Source of the DNA: JAXMAR01 sp046350295
Lineage (GTDB): Bacteria > Planctomycetota > Planctomycetia > Gemmatales > Gemmataceae
Assembly: GCA_046350295.1 (NCBI GenBank)
Contig: JAXMAR010000001.1
Span: 1 to 64,000 of the forward strand
Length of the DNA stretch: 64,000 bases
Direction: 5' to 3'
Shown here: positions 59,064-64,000 of the stretch, in pieces
Numbering within the stretch: position 1 is the first letter of the stretch
How the letters are laid out: each line of letters starts with the position of its first letter
The notes under the pieces: generated by a model
What the model was told of the DNA's origin: nothing
What the model saw: only the letters and a program-made list of their open reading frames with translations
Databases searched by the model: none
Translations under genes and position numbers: made by a program

Positions 59064-59765
59064 TCACGGCTCGATGATCCCGCCCTCCGGCAGTCGCTTC
59101 AACTCGATGTCCTTGAACTGCACGAGCATCGGTCCGCCGACGTGGATCTGCAGGGCGAGGATGCCTTCGAGGGCGCGGCCTTTCTTGTCGTGGTCGATGA
59201 CGTCGATCGTCTGTTTGCCGTCGATGAACTGCTGGAGATGGTTCCCCTTGGCGATGATGTGGTACTCGTGCCACTTGGTGATGTCGAACTTGTCGAGGAT
59301 CTTGTCGCCGAGCGAGCCGACGACCTTCGGCTTGCCTTTCTCGTCGATGACGACTTTCTCGCCGACTTTGGCCAGGATGCCGCGGCCGCGTTCCTCGTAG
59401 AGGATGCCGGTGAAGGTCGAGACGGCCATGTCGGCCTGGTAGCCCTTGACGATGAAGGGGTCGGCCTTGTCCTTGGCGAGATGGGTGGAGCGGTACTGGA
59501 TGCCGGAGTTGCCCCCTTCCATGCGGAACTTGCACTTGAGCTCGAAATTGGCGACCGTGCCGTCCTTCCAGATGAGGAAGGTGTTGGTCTTGATGAGCGT
59601 ATCCTTGGTGATGACGCCGCTGATGGCGTCGTCCTTGACGACCCAGTGCTTGGAGCCTTCCCAGCCCTTGAGCGTTTTGCCGTCGAAGATCTTTTGCCAT
59701 TCCTGGGCGGGAGCGGAACTGGCGCCGGCGAGGAGGAGGGAAAGAACGAGGAAGAGGCGTCTCAT
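59064..59765 (-). CDS. DUF1080 (3-keto-disaccharide hydrolase-like) secreted protein
   Basis: 233 residues with signal peptide MRRLFLVLSLLLAGASSAPA. DUF1080 signatures: WQKIFDGKTLKGWEGSKHWV, NFELKCKFRMEGGNSGIQYR then STH, and LEGILALQIHVGGPMLVQFK then DIELKRLP. The fold is a concanavalin-like jellyroll; some members hydrolyse 3-keto-glycosides. Planctomycetes carry many. It is monocistronic here and reads toward the IS element 58 bp away. Confidence 0.9.
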   Translation of the reverse strand: MRRLFLVLSLLLAGASSAPAQEWQKIFDGKTLKGWEGSKHWVVKDDAISGVITKDTLIKTNTFLIWKDGTVANFELKCKFRMEGGNSGIQYRSTHLAKDKADPFIVKGYQADMAVSTFTGILYEERGRGILAKVGEKVVIDEKGKPKVVGSLGDKILDKFDITKWHEYHIIAKGNHLQQFIDGKQTIDVIDHDKKGRALEGILALQIHVGGPMLVQFKDIELKRLPEGGIIEP

Positions 59766-59991
59766 GAAGGGCCCTTTCGAAACGGGGGTGGGTGGCGGAC
59801 TGCGTTGTTCTATCGGGGGACGAGGCTTTCGTTCAGGCGCGGCGCTGGCGGCAGGCAGCGGGGATGCGAAGCCTCTCGCCTGCTCCCCGTTGAAAGGCTA
59901 TTCAAGACCGAGTGGCGCGGACGCCCGGCCTGTCAACCCCGGCAGGCGAGGCTGCCTGCCCCACAGAGCGCCCAGCAATGAGGTGTGAACC

Positions 59992-60339
59992 ATGAGACGA
60001 GCGGCATTCCTGATCGGGACGTTTCTGATGATCGCCATCAGCGTGAGCAGCGCGGGGGAACCCGCCGCCAACCCGCTGGACGGCAAGCGCTTTCTGTCGC
60101 TGGAGAAGTTGCCGGGCGGGGACCGGGCCGACGGGACCGTCAACCAGATTCACTGGTCCGTCACGTTCAAGGGCAAGTCCTTCTCCTGGCATCATTACGA
60201 CAAGGTCCTCGCCGGCGCGTACGAGTTTGATGCCAAGACAGGAGCGGTGAAGACCGGAGACGGCCGGATCGACGCGTCGTTCGACGCCAAGACGGGAATC
60301 CTGACGTGGGGCAAGCACAAGTACAAGGCGGCGAAGTGA
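59992..60339 (+). CDS. Small secreted protein of unknown function
   Basis: 115 residues, signal peptide MRRAAFLIGTFLMIAISVSS, then LDGKRFLSLEKLPGGDRADG, VTFKGKSFSWHHYDKVLAGA and GILTWGKHKYKAAK. The β-strand pattern with Trp/His suggests a lipocalin-like or META-type mini-domain, but I do not recognise a family. A GGCAGGC/GCCTGCC hairpin lies upstream at 59941, and an AGG-GTG box precedes the start. Confidence 0.7.
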   Translation: MRRAAFLIGTFLMIAISVSSAGEPAANPLDGKRFLSLEKLPGGDRADGTVNQIHWSVTFKGKSFSWHHYDKVLAGAYEFDAKTGAVKTGDGRIDASFDAKTGILTWGKHKYKAAK

Positions 60340-60340
60340 T

Positions 60341-62152
60341 TCAACGCCGCGACACCGTCTTCAACCGCGGCAGGTCTTTTTTGAGGGCCTCGACGGCCTC
60401 GTCCGTTGTCTTTGTGCCTCTGAGCATCAACAGCTGGAGGGATTTGAGGCCGGCGAGCTCGCGCAGTCCGTCGTCGCTGACGGCTGACTGGTTGAGGATG
60501 AGGGCGGTGATGTCGTCCTCCGACCGGGGACGTTCGCCGGCCGAGGTGCGGGCTGCGGAGAGGAGGTGGAGCATCCGGTTCACGCCAAGGAAGCGGAGGG
60601 TTTCGTCGTTCACCTGTTGCGGGGTGAGGTTGATCAGCCGCAAGGACTTGTGGCCGGCGAAGGCTAACAGCCCGGCGGAAGTGATGCGAGCCTTATCGAG
60701 ATAGAGGTCGCGCAGGGTGGGGATCTTGGCGAGTATCTTCAGGCCATCGTCGGTCACCTGGGTGTTGTCGAGGCGCAGCTCGCGGAGGGCGGGGAGCGTT
60801 TTCAGGACGTCGAGACCGTCGTCGGTGATGCGCGTATTGCCGAGGTAGAGGCGTTCGAGGGAGGGGATGCCGGCAAGCTGCTTGAGGCCGGCGTCGGTGA
60901 TCGGTTTATCCTGGAGGTTGAGCCAGGGTAGCGTTTTGGAGGGAGCGCCGAGGCGGGCCTCGGAGGCGAGGATGTGGAGGAGGTTGTGCTCGCGGAGAAG
61001 GCGGAGGGTGTCGTCGGTGATGACGCCGTTGTCGACGCGGACGGCGCCGAGAGAGGGCAGGGGAGCCAGCTCGAGGAGATCTTTGCCGGTGACGCGGGTC
61101 CCTTCGAGGCGCAGGATCTGTAGCGCGCGGAGCGGCTTGAGCGCTTTGAGGGCGGCGCCGCTGATCGGGTAACGTTGGAGATCGAGCATGTAGACGTCCC
61201 CGTCGTCCCTCGGCCGGTCGCCGCGAGCGTTGCGGGCCTCGCTGAGGGCGTGCAGGAGGTGGACGTCGGAGAGCGCTTGGAGATGGGCGTCGGTCGTGGC
61301 CCGGCCGAGTATGAGGTCGTGCAGGGGGAGGCCGGCAAGTTGACGGATGCCGTCGGGACTGACGGCGGGACTGTTGATGAAAAGGGTGTGGAGCGACTTG
61401 AAGCCGGCGATGGTCTTCATGCCGGCGTCGCTGATGGGGGCGCCGTCGATGTGGAGGGTATCGAGGGACTTGAGGCCGGCGATCGCGGCGAGGCCGGCGT
61501 CGGTGATCCCGGCGCCGCGCATGCTGAGGAGCTTGAGTGTCGGCAAGGCGGCGAGGTCCTTCATGCCCTTGTCGGTGATGTTTGGGCCAAAGAGATAGAG
61601 CGCTTCGAGGGAGGTGAGACCGGTCAAAGCTTTGAGGCTGGCATCGGTGACGCCGCGGCCGCCGATATTGAGGTGGCGAACGTCGCGGTCCGTGGCGGGC
61701 GCTCCGCGGAGGTCGACCTGTAGGTTGAGGGTGTGTAGTTTGCCGGCCGCGCCGAGGGCGAGGACGGCGTCGTCGTTGAGTTGCCAGATCTCGACCTGAA
61801 GGCGCTTGAGGCGCTTCAGGCCGGCGATGGTTTTGAGTCCGGCGCCGGTGATCTTGCGCGAGTTGAAGAGATCGAGGACTTCGAGGGAGTCGAAGCCGGC
61901 GAGTTTTTTGAGGGCGGCGTCGGTGACGCTGGAGTTGGAGAGGCTGAGGACGCGGAGGGACTTGAACTGGTCGAGGCCGGCAAGGTCGGCATCGCCGGCG
62001 CCGAGGGTGTGGAGTTCAACGAGGGCGCCGCCTGCGGTGACGACGCGGAAGCCGGGGCGGGAGAGTTTTTTGATGGCGGCGGGGTCGTCGGCGGCGTGCG
62101 CCAGGAGGGGGGCAAAGGCGACGAGGAGGAGGGTGAGGAGGCGGGGGTTCAT
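60341..62152 (-). CDS. Secreted leucine-rich-repeat protein (RNI/AMN1-like)
   Basis: 603 residues from MNPRLLTLLLVAFAPLLAHA. About twenty LRRs of the ITDAGLAAIAGLKSLDTLHI type run along the chain, with ITDKGMKDLAALPTLKLLSM and ITDDGLDVLKTLPALRELRL examples. Two or three non-LRR breaks (EARNARGDRPRDDGDVYMLD; AARTSAGERPRSEDDITALI) divide the solenoid into blocks. Such proteins are common in planctomycetes and probably bind other proteins outside the cytoplasm. Confidence 0.88.
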   Translation of the reverse strand: MNPRLLTLLLVAFAPLLAHAADDPAAIKKLSRPGFRVVTAGGALVELHTLGAGDADLAGLDQFKSLRVLSLSNSSVTDAALKKLAGFDSLEVLDLFNSRKITGAGLKTIAGLKRLKRLQVEIWQLNDDAVLALGAAGKLHTLNLQVDLRGAPATDRDVRHLNIGGRGVTDASLKALTGLTSLEALYLFGPNITDKGMKDLAALPTLKLLSMRGAGITDAGLAAIAGLKSLDTLHIDGAPISDAGMKTIAGFKSLHTLFINSPAVSPDGIRQLAGLPLHDLILGRATTDAHLQALSDVHLLHALSEARNARGDRPRDDGDVYMLDLQRYPISGAALKALKPLRALQILRLEGTRVTGKDLLELAPLPSLGAVRVDNGVITDDTLRLLREHNLLHILASEARLGAPSKTLPWLNLQDKPITDAGLKQLAGIPSLERLYLGNTRITDDGLDVLKTLPALRELRLDNTQVTDDGLKILAKIPTLRDLYLDKARITSAGLLAFAGHKSLRLINLTPQQVNDETLRFLGVNRMLHLLSAARTSAGERPRSEDDITALILNQSAVSDDGLRELAGLKSLQLLMLRGTKTTDEAVEALKKDLPRLKTVSRR

Positions 62153-62257
62153 GGGGGCCTCGTGGCAGGGTAGAGGCGTCGAGCGATCGCTATAGGGAAA
62201 GCGTAAGCGGGCGGGCAGAGACGCCACAAGAGCCATTTTGCAAGAGGCCGCTCCGGG

Positions 62258-62312
62258 ACCGCGGTATGTGACGTGCCCGCGGACAATGTCAAGGGCCTGA
62301 CGCAACTCGTCC
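62258..62312 (+). pseudogene. Remnant of a DUF2330 gene
   Basis: The plus strand encodes DVPADNVKGLTQLVRLR, which matches RDVPADDVKGLTQLAGHLQE from the end of the intact DUF2330 gene at 17.4-18.7 kb. Only about 17 codons are kept, with no start and no flanking homology seen. The rest of the 62153-62532 gap holds one AAAGAGGTC/GACCTCTTT hairpin at 62345. Confidence 0.55.
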
Positions 62313-62532
62313 GCCTCCGGCGCATGGTGTGCTCACTGTCGACAAAGAGGTCGGCGACCTCTTTCTGCGTCCGCCGTGATAAAAGAGGAGGCCCATCACT
62401 TCCCGCTCCTCGGCCGGGGAGATCGGTGAGGAGTAGGAGGAGCCTGAGCTTTTCTTCAACTCCGTCTTGCCTGGCTGACCCGAAGTGCTAAACTGGATAT
62501 GTAGGTCCACTTTTACACCGCCGGAGGTCGCC

Positions 62533-63816
62533 ATGCCTCGCCTACTGACCTTTGCTCTGGTCCTCGTCCCCCTCCCGGCATTCGCGACCGACTACGACCT
62601 GGCTCCCATCAACTACACGAAGGCCACGCCGGACAACGTCCTTTCCCGGCTCCAAGATCGCCTCGACAAGGGCAAGGCCAAGCTCGCCTTCGACGAGGAC
62701 CACGGCTTCCTCAAATCCGTCCTCACCGAGTTGAACGTCCCTCTTTCCTCCCAGGTCCTCGTTTTCTCCAAGACGAGCTTCCAGCGCGACCGCATCGCCC
62801 CCAAGACGCCACGCGCCCTCTACTTCAACGACGATATCTACATCGGCTTCTGCCAGCACGGCGACGTCGTGGAGGTCTCCGCCGTCGACCCGAGGCTCGG
62901 CGCCGTCTTCTACACGCTCGATCAGCAGCCCGTCCCCCGGCCTCGCTTCGTTCGTCACACCGATGAGTGCCTGTCCTGCCACGGCTCGACGCTGACCAAG
63001 AACGTTCCCGGCCACCTGGTCCGTTCCCTCTTCCCCGACCGCACCGGCAACCCGATCCTCTCGCTCGGCAGCACCCGCGTTGATCACACCACCCCGTTCG
63101 AGGATCGCTGGGGCGGCTGGTACGTCACCGGCACGCACGGCAAGCAGGTCCACCGCGGCAACCGTTTCCTCACCGGCCATCCCACCGACCCGCCCAGGGA
63201 CAATCCGGAGGGGGTCAACGTCACCGACCTCAAGTTCCGCTTCACCGTCGCCAATTACCTGACGCCGCACAGCGATCTCGTCGCCCTCATGGTCCTCGAG
63301 CACCAGGTCGAGGGGCACAACCGTATCGCCCGCGCCGGCCTCGAAACGCGCGTCGCCCTCCACCAGCAGGCGGAGTTCGACCGCATCCTCGACCGCAAGA
63401 CCGAAGGCCTCTCCGACTCGACCGCCCGCCGCATCCAGTCCGCCTGCGAACCACTGGTGCGCTACCTCCTGTTCAGCGGCGAGGCGAAGCTCAGCGAGCC
63501 GATCGTTGGGACGTCGTCTTTCGCCGCCGACTTCGCGGCGCGCGGGCCGAAAGACGCCAAGGGCCGCTCCCTGCGCGACTTCGATCTGAAGACCCGGCTG
63601 TTCAAGCACCCGTGCAGCTATCTCATCCATTCCGAAGCGTTCCGCGGCCTGCCGGCGGAAGCGAAGGATTACGTCCTCAGCCGGATCGAGGAGGTGCTGA
63701 CGGAACAGGACCGCTCCGGGCATTTCGATCATCTCTCCACCGCGGACCGGCAGGCGATCCGCGAGATCCTCCTGGCGACCGGCTTCGGCGCCGACGGCCG
63801 GTTGCGATGGCGCTGA
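62533..63816 (+). CDS. Secreted single-heme cytochrome-like protein
   Basis: 427 residues, start at ATG 62533 with a GGAGG box six bases before. Signal peptide MPRLLTFALVLVPLPAFATD. One CxxCH heme motif lies at HTDECLSCHGSTLTKNVPGH, and the surrounding pattern (LNVPLSSQVLVFSKTSFQRD; PRALYFNDDIYIGFCQHGDV) is that of a planctomycete/verrucomicrobial 'cytochrome' family without a named function. The C-terminus is helical (SRIEEVLTEQDRSGHFDHLS). It may carry electrons in the periplasm. The region after it, 63817-64000, shows nothing recognisable. Confidence 0.82.
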   Translation: MPRLLTFALVLVPLPAFATDYDLAPINYTKATPDNVLSRLQDRLDKGKAKLAFDEDHGFLKSVLTELNVPLSSQVLVFSKTSFQRDRIAPKTPRALYFNDDIYIGFCQHGDVVEVSAVDPRLGAVFYTLDQQPVPRPRFVRHTDECLSCHGSTLTKNVPGHLVRSLFPDRTGNPILSLGSTRVDHTTPFEDRWGGWYVTGTHGKQVHRGNRFLTGHPTDPPRDNPEGVNVTDLKFRFTVANYLTPHSDLVALMVLEHQVEGHNRIARAGLETRVALHQQAEFDRILDRKTEGLSDSTARRIQSACEPLVRYLLFSGEAKLSEPIVGTSSFAADFAARGPKDAKGRSLRDFDLKTRLFKHPCSYLIHSEAFRGLPAEAKDYVLSRIEEVLTEQDRSGHFDHLSTADRQAIREILLATGFGADGRLRWR

Positions 63817-64000
63817 GCCTGCGACGAGCCAGCCGGTGAACGCATCACCAGCGCTGCCGTTTTCTTCGCCACGTCGGTGCGTTCGCGACGCCATTTTCGC
63901 CTGCAAACTCGCTCGGCGCGCAGGCATTGAATTTGCTTCTTCTCCATCACTTCGACTATCCTGAACGTCTCTACCTTAGATGACGTGCCCGCCGCCCTTC

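Overview
The window is GC-rich chromosomal DNA that looks like a planctomycete, most likely a Gemmataceae-type bacterium. This rests on gene content: paired DUF1549/DUF1553 and DUF1501 proteins (the planctomycete cytochrome and Tat-exported sulfatase-like pair), a second DUF1501, DUF1080, DUF2330 and DUF4838 proteins, PQQ-like and WD40 propellers, secreted leucine-rich-repeat protein, and a planctomycete-style sigma factor. Many intergenic gaps hold short perfect or near-perfect palindromes of several recurring families.

Layout. 0-5.3 kb: the 5' part of a sodium:solute symporter (runs off the left edge), DNA polymerase IV, an SF1 IGHMBP2-like helicase and a SnoaL-like protein. 5.6-14.2 kb: a DUF1501 protein, a frameshifted RelA/SpoT-domain gene overlapping a 75-residue partner, a WD40 protein and a PQQ-like protein (both frame-broken), and a Gfo/Idh/MocA oxidoreductase. 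14.2-15.8 kb: a TetR regulator divergent from a methanethiol S-methyltransferase (mddA), with two identical operators in the shared promoter. 15.8-24 kb: ceramidase-like hydrolase, DUF2330, PhoD-like phosphatase, DUF4838, zinc alcohol dehydrogenase and a ParE/addiction-module pair. 24-28.2 kb: the DUF1549/1553 plus DUF1501 pair, which reads as one 1,450-codon frame only because of a one-base slip.

28.6-31.4 kb is the most striking region: 21 tRNA genes on the + strand in 2.8 kb covering 18 amino acids (no Ser or Asn seen). They are separated by palindromic elements of about 60-105 bp and by 14-bp tandem repeats. Several of the tRNAs are non-standard.

31.5-37 kb: three xanthine-dehydrogenase-family subunits on the minus strand, with a HicBA toxin-antitoxin pair and paired palindromes wedged between the molybdenum and FAD subunit genes. 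37-45 kb: a frameshifted sigma factor, a very large membrane protein of unknown function, a DUF4058 protein and the HrpB helicase. 45-49.3 kb: an AsmA-like giant protein followed by an LptF/LptG permease, probably an outer-membrane lipid transport unit. 49.5-57 kb: a copper-amine-oxidase-domain protein, a tandem pair of paralogous secreted proteins, a Tyr/Pro repeat protein, a CtBP-like dehydrogenase and a DUF104/PIN toxin-antitoxin pair. 57.3-59.0 kb: an IS1202-type insertion sequence with exact ends and a 17-bp target duplication. 59-64 kb: DUF1080, a small secreted protein, a leucine-rich-repeat protein, a DUF2330 gene remnant and a secreted c-type cytochrome.

Two patterns run across the window. 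There are four toxin-antitoxin-like loci in 64 kb. There are also many single-base frame breaks in otherwise conserved genes, so some of the broken frames may be sequencing or assembly errors and not real decay.
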